Shown here: positions 25,918 to 37,725 of the stretch, piece by piece
Layout: every line of letters begins with the position of its first letter
Numbering within the stretch: the stretch's first letter is position 1
Source of the DNA: Stutzerimonas stutzeri
Lineage (GTDB): Bacteria > Pseudomonadota > Gammaproteobacteria > Pseudomonadales > Pseudomonadaceae
Assembly (NCBI RefSeq): GCF_002890895.1
Contig: NZ_POUL01000005.1
Span: 1-64,000 of the forward strand
Length of the DNA: 64,000 nucleotides
Direction of reading: 5' to 3'
Notes under the pieces: model-generated
The model's input: only the letters and a program-made list of their open reading frames with translations
The model's database searches: none
What the model was told of the DNA's origin: nothing
Program-made: the position numbers and the translations under genes

Positions 25918-26796
25918 TCAGGACTCCAAGGAACCGTCCAGCGTCTTGATCGGGCTATACAGGTTCGGACGGCGATCACGGAACACGCCCCAGGCGCTGC
26001 GGATGTGCTCGAGCTTGTCCAGATCGAACTGGTGCACCAGCACGCCTTCGCTGGTTTCGTCCAGCTCCTCGACCTTGGCACCGAACTGGTCGGCAATGAA
26101 GGATGAGCCGTAGAAGGTAATGTCGTAGCCGTCCTGCTCTTCGCGGCCGATGCGGTTGCTGGCGATCAGCGGCATCAGGTTGGCACCGGCATGGCCCTGC
26201 TGCACGCGCTGCCAGTGGTCGCGCGAGGTGATGCTCGAATCGTGCGGCTCGCTGCCAATCGCCGTCGGATAGAACAGCAGCTCGGCACCCATCAACGCCA
26301 TGCTGCGCGCAGTTTCAGGGAACCACTGGTCCCAGCAGATGGCCACGCCAATCTTGGCGTAACGGGTGTTCCAGACCTTGAAACCGGTATCGCCCGGGTT
26401 GAAGTAATACTTCTCGTGGTAACCGGGGCCGTCCGGGATATGGCTCTTGCGATAGACGCCCAGCACCTTGCCGTCGGCGTCGATGATGGCGATCGAGTTG
26501 AAGCGTGCTCGCCCAGAGAGTTCGAAGAAGCTTACCGGCAGTACCACTTGCAGCTCCGCCGCGACCTTTTGGAAATGCTGAACGGCCGGGTTGTCTTCCA
26601 CGGAAGTGGCCAGCTGCAGGTATTCAGGATTCGGCTTCTGGCAGAAATACGGCGTCTCGAATAGCTCCTGAATCAGGATGACCTGTGCGCCCTTGGCTGC
26701 AGCCTCACGGACCAGCTTCTCGGCATTGGCGATATTTGCTTCGCGATCCCAGGAACAGGCCATCTGAGTGGCGGCAACGGTGACAGTACGGGACAT
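25918..26796 (-). CDS. aguB: N-carbamoylputrescine amidohydrolase
   Basis: 292-aa nitrilase-superfamily enzyme with the full catalytic triad E44 (LIQELFETPYFCQ), K117 (GVYRKSHIPDGPGY) and C154 (VAICWDQWFPE). It hydrolyses N-carbamoylputrescine to putrescine, CO2 and ammonia, the step after AguA. It lies upstream of aguA and downstream of the TetR gene aguR. The 135-bp region before it (26797-26931) is strikingly AT-rich and contains GATA-N2-TATC, so it is likely to carry the aguB promoter and AguR sites. Confidence 0.96.
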   Translation of the reverse strand: MSRTVTVAATQMACSWDREANIANAEKLVREAAAKGAQVILIQELFETPYFCQKPNPEYLQLATSVEDNPAVQHFQKVAAELQVVLPVSFFELSGRARFNSIAIIDADGKVLGVYRKSHIPDGPGYHEKYYFNPGDTGFKVWNTRYAKIGVAICWDQWFPETARSMALMGAELLFYPTAIGSEPHDSSITSRDHWQRVQQGHAGANLMPLIASNRIGREEQDGYDITFYGSSFIADQFGAKVEELDETSEGVLVHQFDLDKLEHIRSAWGVFRDRRPNLYSPIKTLDGSLES

Positions 26797-26931
26797 GAGG
26801 AACCTCGCGGATGCTGGCGTAAGGGCTGCCCAAGTCGGGCATGGCGAAATCTAGTCGATAGTTATCTGGATTAAAAGTGCTATTTATTGACTTTGAAAAG
26901 TTATTACCTTCATTAGTCCGATAAATATCGA

Positions 26932-27633
26932 TTAAATCGGTGCTGTTCGCTTCGGTAGAAATGGCGGCAGGTACAGCCCCAGGTAAGCGTCGAATACCCG
27001 CATGCCTTCTTCGGCCATGCGTGGCGTGATGGCGCCGTGCAGGTGCACAGAGCGCGCATAGACACGGTCGCCAAGCTCCATCGCCAAGGCGAACACGTCC
27101 ACCTCGTCGGGCAGCACTGGCAGCTGGAAATGCCGTTCAAAGAGGACCTGCATCAACCCGGCGAGTTCGATGTCGTGTTGGCGGTCAGCCTGGGTGACTT
27201 CCGCCAGGCCGTGCTGCGCAAGAATCAGCTGGCGGGCCGCTGCATCGCTTTGATAGATGGCCAGCATGCGTTGTTCGATCAGTCGCGAGAGGTCGTGCCA
27301 GCTATTGAGAGCGTCGTGCTCAACCGGCTCCTGCAGGCTGGCCCGGAAGGCGGCGTGGATATCAGCGGTGAGCGCCTCGAGCAGGGCCGGCACGCTGGCA
27401 AAGAAGTGGTAGACCGAGGAGGGTGGAATCGCCGCGCGCTCCGCCACGCTGTAGATCGACAGCCCACCCACGCCGGAATCAACGAGCAGCTCTCGAGCGG
27501 CGGCAAGAATCTGCGCAATCCGCGCCTGGCTGCTGGCGCGAGGCTTGCGGTTGGTAGCGGTACGCGGGGTCGGTTCGGCTGTGCTCATGGCCGTATTGGA
27601 TGCCAGGCTGTCGACAGATGCAACGGTAGGCAT
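26932..27633 (-). CDS. aguR: TetR-family regulator of the agu operon
   Basis: 233 aa. A poorly conserved, low-complexity N-terminus precedes a TetR helix-turn-helix (residues 37-85: ARIAQILAAARELLVDSG, then SVAERAAIPPSSVYHFF). The rest is the helical effector domain. Its position directly upstream of aguB on the same strand matches P. aeruginosa aguR-aguBA, where AguR represses until agmatine or carbamoylputrescine is present. ATG 27588 is an alternative start; neither has a good ribosome site. Confidence 0.85.
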   Translation of the reverse strand: MPTVASVDSLASNTAMSTAEPTPRTATNRKPRASSQARIAQILAAARELLVDSGVGGLSIYSVAERAAIPPSSVYHFFASVPALLEALTADIHAAFRASLQEPVEHDALNSWHDLSRLIEQRMLAIYQSDAAARQLILAQHGLAEVTQADRQHDIELAGLMQVLFERHFQLPVLPDEVDVFALAMELGDRVYARSVHLHGAITPRMAEEGMRVFDAYLGLYLPPFLPKRTAPI

Positions 27634-27722
27634 CGCGGCTCATACCGGCTACGCCGCTGCAGGGGCTCACACGGCCGCTGCGCGGCGGCTCATGAGAAAC
27701 AAGCCAAGGAGACAATCAGGCT

Positions 27723-27746
27723 GCCCCGTACCCAGCGGTACGGGGC
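27723..27746 (-). terminator. GC-rich stem-loop after spuI
   Basis: A 10-bp perfect stem (GCCCCGTACC / GGTACGGGGC) with a 4-nt loop, six bases past the spuI stop. No T-run follows, so termination would be weak; partial read-through into aguR is possible. Confidence 0.4.
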
Positions 27747-27752
27747 CGGGCG

Positions 27753-29129
27753 TCAGACGGTGTGCAGGTACCAGTTGTACTCGAGGTCGGAGATCGAGTG
27801 TTCGAACTCCTCCAGCTCGCTCTCCTTGCATGCCACGAAGATGTCGGTGTACTGCGGGCTGATGTAGCGCGCCATGATCTCGCTGTCGTCCAGCTCGCGC
27901 AGCGCATCGCGCAGGTTGGAGGGCAAGCTTGGCTCGACCTGCTCGTAGGAATTGCCCTCAATCGGTTCATCGGGCGCGATCTTATTGGTCAGGCCGTGGT
28001 GAATGCCGGCCAGTACGCTGGCCAGCAGCAGATAGGGGTTGGCGTCTGCGCCGGCAACGCGATGCTCGATGCGCACGGCGTCGGGGCTGTCAGTTGGTAC
28101 GCGCAGCGCCACGGTGCGGTTGTCCAGGCCCCAGCAGGGCGCGTTCGGCACGTAGAACTGCGCGCCGAAGCGGCGATAGGAGTTAACGTTCGGGCAGAGG
28201 AAGGCCATGGACGCAGCCATGGTCTGCTGGATGCCACCAATGGCGTGGCGCAGCGTTTCGCTTTCCAGCGGATTGCCGGTGGCGAAAATATTGTTGCCGT
28301 TCTTGTCCAGCAGCGAGATATGCACGTGCAGACCGTTGCCGGCCTGGCCCGGGTAGGGCTTGGCCATAAAGGTGGTGTCCATCTCATGGTCGTAGGCGAT
28401 GTTCTTGATCAGCCGCTTGAGCAACACCGCGTAATCGCAGGCCTTGATCGGATCGGCGACGTGATGGAGGTTGACCTCGAACTGCGCCGGGGCGCTTTCC
28501 TTGACGATGGCATCGGCGGGAATGCCCTGCTCCTTCGCACCTTCGAGAACGTCCTGCAGGCAGTCGACGTACTCGTCCAGGTCATCAATCAGATAGACCT
28601 GGGTGGAGTGCGGGCGCTTGCCGGAAATGGGCGAGCGCGGTGGCTGCGGACGGCCGTTTACGTTTTCCTGGTCGATCAGGTAGAACTCCAGTTCGAACGC
28701 CGCGCAGATGGTCAGGCCCAGCTCATCGAACTTGCTCACTACTTGGCGCAGCACTTCCCGTGGATCGGCGAAGAATGGCGAGCCGTCTCGCTCGTGCATG
28801 GTCATCAACAGCTGGGCCGTGGGGCGTTTCTGCCATGGCTCGTTACTGAGCGTGTTGGGAATGGGGAAACAGGTCCGGTCGGAGTCACCGATGTCCATCC
28901 CCAGTCCAGAGCTCTCCACAGTGATCCCATTGATGTCGAGGGCGAACAGCGAGGCCGGGAGGTTGATGCCTTTTTCATACACCTTGTGCAGGCTGGCGCG
29001 CTCGATGCGCTTGCCCCGGACGACACCGTTCATGTCTGCAATCAGCAGGTCGACGTACTGGACCTCCGGGTGTTCCTTTAGAAATGCGTTCGCTTCGTTG
29101 AGCTGAACGGCACGCGGCGGCGGAAGCAT
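27753..29129 (-). CDS. spuI: gamma-glutamylpolyamine synthetase (glutamine synthetase family)
   Basis: 458-aa member of the glutamine synthetase superfamily, PuuA/PauA branch. Visible motifs are FELEFYL (metal-binding glutamates), QFEVNLHH, NGLHVHISLLDKNG, the long GAQFYVPNAPCWG / NRTVALRVPTD region and RIEHRVAGADANPYLLLA. It ligates glutamate to putrescine or other amines using ATP, the first step of the gamma-glutamylation route. It is divergent from spuA, with a candidate shared operator between them, matching the P. aeruginosa spuI-spuA arrangement. Confidence 0.92.
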   Translation of the reverse strand: MLPPPRAVQLNEANAFLKEHPEVQYVDLLIADMNGVVRGKRIERASLHKVYEKGINLPASLFALDINGITVESSGLGMDIGDSDRTCFPIPNTLSNEPWQKRPTAQLLMTMHERDGSPFFADPREVLRQVVSKFDELGLTICAAFELEFYLIDQENVNGRPQPPRSPISGKRPHSTQVYLIDDLDEYVDCLQDVLEGAKEQGIPADAIVKESAPAQFEVNLHHVADPIKACDYAVLLKRLIKNIAYDHEMDTTFMAKPYPGQAGNGLHVHISLLDKNGNNIFATGNPLESETLRHAIGGIQQTMAASMAFLCPNVNSYRRFGAQFYVPNAPCWGLDNRTVALRVPTDSPDAVRIEHRVAGADANPYLLLASVLAGIHHGLTNKIAPDEPIEGNSYEQVEPSLPSNLRDALRELDDSEIMARYISPQYTDIFVACKESELEEFEHSISDLEYNWYLHTV

Positions 29130-29319
29130 GATGAAGCACCTTAATTGTTAAAAATTTCAATCATCAAACAGCTTGTCTTGGAGTCAATCGAAAAGCCCTG
29201 TCGCTGTCAATAGCGCCTCGAAATGCCTCATCAACGCCCACAGTGGGCGTTTTCGGGGCAATCAGGGAGGCAATCCCGAAACGCTGACATGGCTTTGCGA
29301 AGCGGAAACCCTCGGCTAT

Positions 29320-29337
29320 TGTCTATAAAAACGAACA
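29320..29337. promoter_or_regulatory. candidate shared polyamine operator, copy 2
   Basis: An 18-bp site TGTCT-N8-GAACA in the spuI/spuA divergent region, 15 of 18 identical to the site at 5327-5344 upstream of kauB. It lies 44 bp before the spuA start, a plausible operator position. The regulator is not in the window as far as I can tell. Confidence 0.45.
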
Positions 29338-29380
29338 AGACTACTCTCCGACGAGCCCCATCTGGAAAGACGAGTATCCC

Positions 29381-30127
29381 ATGCCTCGCGTGCCATTGAT
29401 CGGCGTTTCCGCCTGTACCAGGCAGATCGGCCACCACAGTTTCCACATAGCCGGTGATAAGTACCTGCGCGCGGCGGCTGTAGCCGGCATGCCGTTGGTC
29501 ATCCCGGCGCTTGGCGATCTGATCGCCCCTGCCGCCCTGTTAGATAGCTTAGACGGCCTGCTGTTTACCGGCTCGCCATCCAACGTCGAGCCGCACCATT
29601 ATGGCGGCCCGGCCAGTGCCGAGGGCACCGACCATGATCCTTCACGTGATCAACTGACGCTGCCGCTGATCCGTGCGGCGGTTGATGCGGGTGTTCCGGT
29701 GTTCGGCGTATGCCGCGGGTTTCAGGAAATGAACGTCGCGTTTGGCGGCAGCTTGCACCAGAAAGTCCACGAGGTGGGGCCCTATGCTGATCACCGCGAG
29801 CGTGCCGAGGATCCCGTTGAGGTGCAGTATGGTCTAAGCCATCCGTTGCACGTGCAACCGGGTGGTTTGCTGCAGCGTCTCGGATTGCCAGCGCAGATAG
29901 AGGTCAACTCGGTGCATGGCCAAGGTGTCGAGCGGCTCGGCGAGGGTTTGCGTATCGAGGCGTTGGCATCCGATGGGCTGATCGAAGCGTTTTCCGTCGA
30001 AGGCGCGCGCAGCTTCGCACTCGGCGTGCAGTGGCATCCGGAATGGAAGGTGCATGAGCATCCTTATTACCTGGCGTTGTTCCAGGGCTTTGCCCGGGCT
30101 TGCCAGGAACGCGCAGGACGGCGCTGA
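29381..30127 (+). CDS. spuA: class-I glutamine amidotransferase-like hydrolase (gamma-glutamyl-GABA hydrolase type)
   Basis: 248 aa with the class-I GATase triad: nucleophile C111 (VFGVCRGFQEMNVAFGG) and H219/E221 (GVQWHPEW). It corresponds to PuuD/SpuA, which cleaves the gamma-glutamyl bond to release GABA or the acid and glutamate. It opens the spuABCDEFGH series; spuB begins 45 bp later. The ATG lies in an AT-rich divergent region shared with spuI. Confidence 0.93.
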   Translation: MPRVPLIGVSACTRQIGHHSFHIAGDKYLRAAAVAGMPLVIPALGDLIAPAALLDSLDGLLFTGSPSNVEPHHYGGPASAEGTDHDPSRDQLTLPLIRAAVDAGVPVFGVCRGFQEMNVAFGGSLHQKVHEVGPYADHRERAEDPVEVQYGLSHPLHVQPGGLLQRLGLPAQIEVNSVHGQGVERLGEGLRIEALASDGLIEAFSVEGARSFALGVQWHPEWKVHEHPYYLALFQGFARACQERAGRR

Positions 30128-30172
30128 GCGCGGGCCGGCACGGCGCTCGTTTCATTAATTTCTGAGGTCGAT

Positions 30173-31531
30173 ATGTCCAGCAAGCTCGACCAGCTCACCG
30201 GCTGGCTGAAAGAACGCAAGATTACCGAGGTGGAGTGCCTGATCAGCGACCTGACCGGCATCGCCCGCGGCAAGATCTCGCCCACCAACAAGTTCCTTGA
30301 TGAGAAGGGCATGCGCCTGCCGGAGAGCGTGCTGCTGCAGACCGTGACCGGTGACTACGTCGAGGACGATATCTATTACGAGCTGCTCGATCCCGCCGAC
30401 ATCGACATGTTCTGCCGGCCCGACCCTGACGCGGTGTTTCTAGTGCCCTGGGCCATCGAGCCGACTGCGCAGGTCATCCACGACACCTACGACAAGATGG
30501 GCAATCCCATCGAGATCTCGCCGCGTAACATTCTCAAGCGCGTGTTGAAGATGTACGCGGACAAGGGCTGGCAGCCCATCGTCGCGCCGGAGATGGAGTT
30601 CTACCTGACCAAGCGCTGCGAGGATCCGGACCTGCCGTTCCAGCCGCCGATCGGGCGCTCGGGCCGGCAGGAGACGGGCCGGCAGTCGTTCTCCATCGAC
30701 GCCGCCAACGAGTTCGACCCGCTGTTCGAAGACATGTACGACTGGTGCGAGGCCCAGGGGCTGGATCTGGATACGCTGATCCACGAAGAAGGCACCGCGC
30801 AGATGGAAATCAACTTCCGTCACGGCGAGGCGCTGCACCTGGCTGACCAGATTCTGGTGTTCAAGCGCACCATGCGCGAGGCGGCGCTCAAGCACAACGT
30901 GGCGGCCACCTTCATGGCCAAGCCCATGACCGGCGAGCCGGGCAGCGCGATGCATCTGCACCAGAGCGTTGTGGATCTGGAAACCGGGCGCAACATCTTT
31001 TCCAACAGCGACGGCACCATGAGCCAGCTGTTCCTGCACCACGTCGGTGGCCTGCAGAAATACATCCCCGAGCTGTTGCCGCTGTTCGCGCCAAACGTCA
31101 ACTCGTTCCGCCGCTTCCTGCCGGACACCTCGGCGCCGGTGAACGTCGAATGGGGCGAGGAAAATCGTACTGTTGGCTTGCGAGTTCCAGACTCCGATCC
31201 ACAGAACCGCCGCGTCGAGAACCGCCTGCCGGGCGCCGATGCCAACCCTTATCTCGCCATCGCCGCCAGCCTGCTGTGCGGCTACATCGGCATGGTCGAG
31301 GAGTTGCCGCCGAGTCAGCCAGTCAAAGGCCGCGGCTATGAGCGTCGTAATCTGCGCCTGCCGCTCACCCTGGAAGCGGCACTGGAACGCATGGAGACCT
31401 GCCGGCCGCTGGAGAAATACCTGAGCCCCAAGTTCATCACCGGCTACATCGCAGTCAAACGCGCCGAACAGGAGAACTACCACCGGGTCATCAGTTCCTG
31501 GGAGCGGGAATTCCTGATGCTCTCGGTGTAA
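30173..31531 (+). CDS. spuB: second gamma-glutamylpolyamine synthetase
   Basis: 452-aa glutamine-synthetase-fold ligase, a distant paralogue of spuI. Motifs include PEMEFYL, QMEINFRHGE, GSAMHLHQSV, NVEWGEENRTVGLRVP and RRVENRLPGADANPYLAIA. Family members glutamylate polyamines such as spermidine, putrescine or diaminopropane; which substrate this copy prefers is not visible. It lies between spuA and spuC on the same strand. Confidence 0.92.
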   Translation: MSSKLDQLTGWLKERKITEVECLISDLTGIARGKISPTNKFLDEKGMRLPESVLLQTVTGDYVEDDIYYELLDPADIDMFCRPDPDAVFLVPWAIEPTAQVIHDTYDKMGNPIEISPRNILKRVLKMYADKGWQPIVAPEMEFYLTKRCEDPDLPFQPPIGRSGRQETGRQSFSIDAANEFDPLFEDMYDWCEAQGLDLDTLIHEEGTAQMEINFRHGEALHLADQILVFKRTMREAALKHNVAATFMAKPMTGEPGSAMHLHQSVVDLETGRNIFSNSDGTMSQLFLHHVGGLQKYIPELLPLFAPNVNSFRRFLPDTSAPVNVEWGEENRTVGLRVPDSDPQNRRVENRLPGADANPYLAIAASLLCGYIGMVEELPPSQPVKGRGYERRNLRLPLTLEAALERMETCRPLEKYLSPKFITGYIAVKRAEQENYHRVISSWEREFLMLSV

Positions 31532-31547
31532 CGAACAGCCGTGGGGT

Positions 31548-31567
31548 GGATGAAGCGTCTTTCATCC
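31548..31567. repeat. short GGGTGGATGAA hairpin related to the REP-like repeats
   Basis: GGATGAA (31548-31554) pairs with TTCATCC (31561-31567) around a 6-nt loop; the left flank GTGGGGTGGATGAAGCG resembles the core of the repeats at 122-192 and 6948-7026. It sits in the 68-bp gap between spuB and spuC, so it is transcribed. Confidence 0.45.
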
Positions 31568-31599
31568 GAGACCAAACAAACACTACCAAGAGGTGATTG

Positions 31600-32958
31600 A
31601 TGAGCGATTCGCAAACCCTGCAATGGCAAGCCCTGAGCCGCGACCATCACCTGCCGCCGTTCACCGACTTCAAGGCGCTCAACGCCAAGGGCACGCGCAT
31701 CATCACGCGGGGCGAGGGCGTCTACCTCTGGGACAGCGAAGGCCACAAGATCCTTGATGCGATGGCCGGGCTCTGGTGCGTCAACCTCGGCTATGGCCGC
31801 GAAGAGCTGGTTGAGGCGGCGACTCGGCAGATGCGCGAGCTTCCTTATTACAACCTGTTTTTCCAGACCGCCCACCCGCCGGCGCTGGCACTGGCCAAGG
31901 CCATCGCCGAGATCGCGCCGGAAGGCATGAACCATGTGTTCTTCACCGGCTCCGGCTCGGAAGCCAACGACACCGTGCTGCGCATGGTCCGTCACTATTG
32001 GGCGATCAAAGGGCGGCCGCAGAAGAAAGTGGTGATCGGTCGCTGGAACGGCTATCACGGCTCAACCATCGCCGGTGCCAGCCTGGGCGGCATGAAGGTC
32101 ATGCACGAGCAGGGCGACGGGCCGATTCCGGGCATCGAGCACATCGACCAGCCCTACTGGTTCGGTGAGGGCGGTGACCTCGATCCGGACGAATTCGGCG
32201 TTCGCGTGGCGCAGCAGCTTGAGCAAAAGATTCTGGAAGTAGGCGAAGACAAAGTCGCCGCTTTTATCGCCGAACCGATCCAGGGTGCCGGCGGCGTGAT
32301 CATTCCGCCGGATAGCTATTGGCCGAAGATCCGTGAAATCCTCGCCCGCTACGACATCCTGTTCATTGCTGACGAAGTCATCTGCGGCTTCGGCCGGACC
32401 GGCGAATGGTTCGGGAGCGACTACTACGGCAATGCGCCGGACCTGATGCCCATTGCCAAGGGCCTGACGTCCGGCTATTTGCCCATGGGCGGCGTGGTGG
32501 TGCGCGACGAAGTGGTGCACACCCTCAACGAGGGTGGCGAGTTCTATCACGGCTTCACCTATTCCGGGCATCCGGTAGCGGCGGCGGTGGCGCTGGAAAA
32601 CATCCGCATCCTGCGCGAGGAAAAGATCGTCGAGCGGGTGAAAAGCAAGACGGCACCCTATTTGCAAACTCGTTGGCGTGAGCTGGTCGAGCATCCGCTG
32701 GTGGGTGAGGCCCGAGGCGTCGGCATGCTTGGCGCGCTGGAGCTGGTGAAAAACAAGAAGACCCGCGAGCGTTTCGCTGACCCTGGCGTGGGCATGCTCT
32801 GTCGTGAGCACTGCTTCCGTAACGGTCTGGTGATGCGCGCCGTGGGAGACACCATGATCATTTCGCCACCGCTTGTGATCAACGAGGAGCAGATCGACGA
32901 GCTGATCAGCAAAGTCCGGTTGTGCCTGGACGCGACGTTGAAGGATGCACGGGGTTGA
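31600..32958 (+). CDS. spuC: polyamine:pyruvate transaminase
   Basis: 452-aa class-III PLP aminotransferase. The PLP lysine is K287 ([15 protein letters not shown]); [18 protein letters not shown] and [12 protein letters not shown] are the cofactor-site motifs. The opening [12 protein letters not shown] is typical of SpuC. It moves the amino group of putrescine (or cadaverine) to pyruvate, giving 4-aminobutyraldehyde for KauB. ATG 31600 follows AAGAGGTG; the frame also opens with a TTG one codon earlier. Confidence 0.95.
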   Translation: MSDSQTLQWQALSRDHHLPPFTDFKALNAKGTRIITRGEGVYLWDSEGHKILDAMAGLWCVNLGYGREELVEAATRQMRELPYYNLFFQTAHPPALALAKAIAEIAPEGMNHVFFTGSGSEANDTVLRMVRHYWAIKGRPQKKVVIGRWNGYHGSTIAGASLGGMKVMHEQGDGPIPGIEHIDQPYWFGEGGDLDPDEFGVRVAQQLEQKILEVGEDKVAAFIAEPIQGAGGVIIPPDSYWPKIREILARYDILFIADEVICGFGRTGEWFGSDYYGNAPDLMPIAKGLTSGYLPMGGVVVRDEVVHTLNEGGEFYHGFTYSGHPVAAAVALENIRILREEKIVERVKSKTAPYLQTRWRELVEHPLVGEARGVGMLGALELVKNKKTRERFADPGVGMLCREHCFRNGLVMRAVGDTMIISPPLVINEEQIDELISKVRLCLDATLKDARG

Positions 32959-32965
32959 GTGAACT

Positions 32966-32991
32966 GGCGCCGGCAGGATGCTTCCGGCGCC
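32966..32991 (+). other. GC-only stem-loop between spuC and spuD
   Basis: GGCGCCGG (32966-32973) pairs with CCGGCGCC (32984-32991) around a 10-nt loop, just after the spuC stop and without a following T-run. It could protect the 3' end of the upstream message or attenuate into spuD. A second small hairpin with a GAAA loop (GCTGTT/AACAGC, 33032-33047) follows in the same gap. Confidence 0.45.
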
Positions 32992-33085
32992 GGATAGCGA
33001 CTTGAAACGCGTCCGCGCGGAACGTATGCAAGCTGTTGAAAAACAGCCAGCGACCTTGCCAGACTGCGCGCGTGCTTTGGCCTGA

Positions 33086-34261
<1,176 letters not shown>

Positions 34262-34270
34262 TCCACCCGT

Positions 34271-34301
34271 CTCGCCAGGCCTGTTCGCGGGCCTGCGCGA
34301 G
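34271..34301 (+). other. stem-loop after spuD
   Basis: CAGGCC (34276-34281) / GGCCTG (34290-34295) with outer CTCG/CGAG pairs and an 8-nt loop, starting 10 nt after the spuD stop. There is no T-run, so it is more likely an mRNA-stabilising or attenuating element than a full terminator. Confidence 0.45.
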
Positions 34302-34410
34302 GCTTCACCAACCCTTTCAGGCGGCGAAGTACCGACCCGCAACGCTGGCTTGCGATCCGGCTGCGGTGCCTCCTACGGGCGTGACCGTCTCGTCTGTTAC
34401 GCCGTGCCAG

Positions 34411-34438
34411 TTGATTTTTAGAGGTTTTTCCAATAAAC
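34411..34438 (+). promoter_or_regulatory. candidate internal promoter for spuE
   Basis: TTGATT (34411-34416) and ATAAAC (34433-34438), 16 nt apart, in the only AT-rich patch of the 228-bp spuD-spuE gap. It could give spuEFGH expression independent of spuD. Weak visual match. Confidence 0.3.
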
Positions 34439-34459
34439 AGCCCGCCTTTCGCCCACTGA

Positions 34460-35575
<1,116 letters not shown>

Positions 35576-35680
35576 CCACACCGGGCAAGGCGGGAGTCGT
35601 TGCTGGTCTTCCGTCCTGCCCTTGCAACATGTCGTTTCCCGGCGTTGTCCGGGTCCATTATTCCAATCGGGAGTTCGCGC

Positions 35681-36832
35681 ATGGCCGTTGCCTCCAGCGC
35701 CTACAAAAAGGCTCTCACCGGTGAGAGCCAGAACAAGCAGGTGCTGCTGAAGATCGACCGCGTCACCAAGAAGTTCGACGAAACGGTGGCGGTTGATGAT
35801 GTCTCATTGAGCATTCACCAAGGCGAAATCTTTGCCCTGCTCGGCGGGTCCGGCTCCGGCAAGTCCACCTTGCTGCGCATGTTGGCGGGCTTCGAGCGCC
35901 CCACCGAAGGGCGGATATTTCTCGACGGCCAGGACATCACTGACATGCCGCCTTACGAGCGGCCGATCAACATGATGTTCCAGTCCTATGCGCTGTTCCC
36001 GCACATGACCGTGGCGCAGAACATCGCCTTCGGTCTGAAGCAGGATGGACTGTCGAAGAGCGAGGTGCAGACCCGCGTCGACGAGATGCTCACCTTGGTG
36101 CAGATGAGCCAGTACGCCAAGCGCAAGCCGCATCAGCTGTCCGGCGGCCAGCGTCAGCGTGTCGCGCTGGCCCGCTCGCTGGCCAAGCGACCGAAGCTGC
36201 TTTTGCTCGATGAGCCCATGGGCGCGCTGGACAAGAAGCTGCGCTCGCAGATGCAGCTGGAGCTGGTCCAGATCATCGAGCGGGTCGGAGTGACCTGCGT
36301 GATGGTGACCCACGATCAGGAAGAGGCCATGACCATGGCCGAGCGCATCGCGATCATGCACCTCGGTTGGATCGCTCAGGTCGGCAGCCCGATGGACATT
36401 TACGAAACGCCAGCGAGCCGCCTGGTGTGCGAGTTCATCGGCAACGTCAATCTGTTCGACGGCGAGCTGATTGAGGACCTGGAAGACCATGCTGTGATCG
36501 CCTGTCCTGGCTTGGACAATCCGATTTACGTCGGCCACGGCATTAGCACCCGGGCCCAGGACAAGCAGATCACCTACGCCATACGGCCGGAAAAGCTGCT
36601 GATCGGCACCGAGCTGCCTGACCTGCAGCGGCCCGGCTACAACTGGGCCAAGGGCGTCGTCTACGACATCGCCTATCTGGGCGGCCACTCCGTCTATTAC
36701 ATTCAGCTGCCGTCCGGCGGCATCCTGCAGGCGTTCATGGCCAACGCCGAGCGACACGTGAAGCTGCCAACCTGGGAGGAACAGGTGTTCGTCTACTGGT
36801 GGGACGACAGCGGCGTGGTGTTGCAGGCATGA
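35681..36832 (+). CDS. spuF: polyamine ABC transporter ATP-binding protein
   Basis: 383 aa from ATG 35681 (GGGAG upstream). It is a PotA/PotG-type ATPase with Walker A GGSGSGKST, Q-loop FQSYALFPHMT, signature LSGGQRQRVALARSLA, Walker B LLLLDEPMGALD and H-loop VTHDQEEAM. A C-terminal TOBE-like domain (about 290-375) is regulatory. It energises uptake through SpuG/SpuH. Its stop overlaps the spuG start (ATGA). Confidence 0.95.
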   Translation: MAVASSAYKKALTGESQNKQVLLKIDRVTKKFDETVAVDDVSLSIHQGEIFALLGGSGSGKSTLLRMLAGFERPTEGRIFLDGQDITDMPPYERPINMMFQSYALFPHMTVAQNIAFGLKQDGLSKSEVQTRVDEMLTLVQMSQYAKRKPHQLSGGQRQRVALARSLAKRPKLLLLDEPMGALDKKLRSQMQLELVQIIERVGVTCVMVTHDQEEAMTMAERIAIMHLGWIAQVGSPMDIYETPASRLVCEFIGNVNLFDGELIEDLEDHAVIACPGLDNPIYVGHGISTRAQDKQITYAIRPEKLLIGTELPDLQRPGYNWAKGVVYDIAYLGGHSVYYIQLPSGGILQAFMANAERHVKLPTWEEQVFVYWWDDSGVVLQA

Positions 36833-37725
36833 GCCGCTCACGCCTGAACCCGGGGCGTCGACTGGTCATCGGCGTTCCCTTCCTCTGGTTGGCGCTGTTT
36901 TTCCTGCTGCCGTTCGTAATCGTGCTGAAGATCAGCTTTGCCGAAGCCGATGTGGCGATTCCGCCCTACACGGAAGTTTTTGCCTACGCCGAGCAGCAGC
37001 TGCAGATCATCATCAACCTGGGTAACTACGTCTTCCTCAGCGAGGACGATCTGTACTGGGCGGCCTACGCCGGTTCGCTGCGCATTGCGTTTTTCAGCAC
37101 GCTGATCTGCCTGCTGGTGGGCTATCCGATGGCCTACGCCATCGCTCGGGCGCGCAAGGACCTGCAGACGGTGCTGCTGCTGCTGATCATGATGCCGACC
37201 TGGACGGCGATCCTGATTCGCGTCTACGCCTGGATGGGCATCCTCAGCAGCAACGGTATTCTCAACGGCCTGTTGCAGGGCCTGGGCCTGATCGACGAAC
37301 CGCTGCGCATCCTCAACACCGACCTCGCCGTCTACATCGGCGTGGTGTATTCCTACCTGCCGTTCATGATCCTGCCGCTCTACGCCAACCTGGTGAAACA
37401 CGACCTCAGCCTGCTGGAGGCCGCGTCCGACCTCGGCGCGCGCAACCTGACCAGTTTCTGGAGGATCACGGTGCCCCTATCCAAAAACGGCATCATCGCC
37501 GGCTGCATGCTGGTGTTCATTCCGGTGGTGGGCGAGTTCGTCATCCCCGAGCTGCTCGGCGGACCGGAGACGCTGATGATCGGCAAGGTGCTGTGGCAGG
37601 AGTTCTTCAATAACCGCGACTGGCCGGTAGCGTCTGCACTGGCGGTGGTGATGCTGGCGATCCTCTTGGTGCCGATCATTCTGTTCAACAGGAACCAGAC
37701 CAAGGAACTGGAGGGCAAGCTATGA
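36829..37725 (+). CDS. spuG: polyamine ABC transporter permease 1
   Basis: 298 aa, PotB/PotH type. Six membrane segments (first VIGVPFLWLALFFLLPFVIV). The EAA loop is LEAASDLGARNLTSFWRITVPLSKNGI, the contact site for SpuF. A periplasmic insertion between TM1 and TM2 (about 35-75) is usual for PotH. ATG 36829 and the next start both overlap the preceding stops, so spuFGH are translationally coupled. Confidence 0.95.
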   Translation: MSRSRLNPGRRLVIGVPFLWLALFFLLPFVIVLKISFAEADVAIPPYTEVFAYAEQQLQIIINLGNYVFLSEDDLYWAAYAGSLRIAFFSTLICLLVGYPMAYAIARARKDLQTVLLLLIMMPTWTAILIRVYAWMGILSSNGILNGLLQGLGLIDEPLRILNTDLAVYIGVVYSYLPFMILPLYANLVKHDLSLLEAASDLGARNLTSFWRITVPLSKNGIIAGCMLVFIPVVGEFVIPELLGGPETLMIGKVLWQEFFNNRDWPVASALAVVMLAILLVPIILFNRNQTKELEGKL

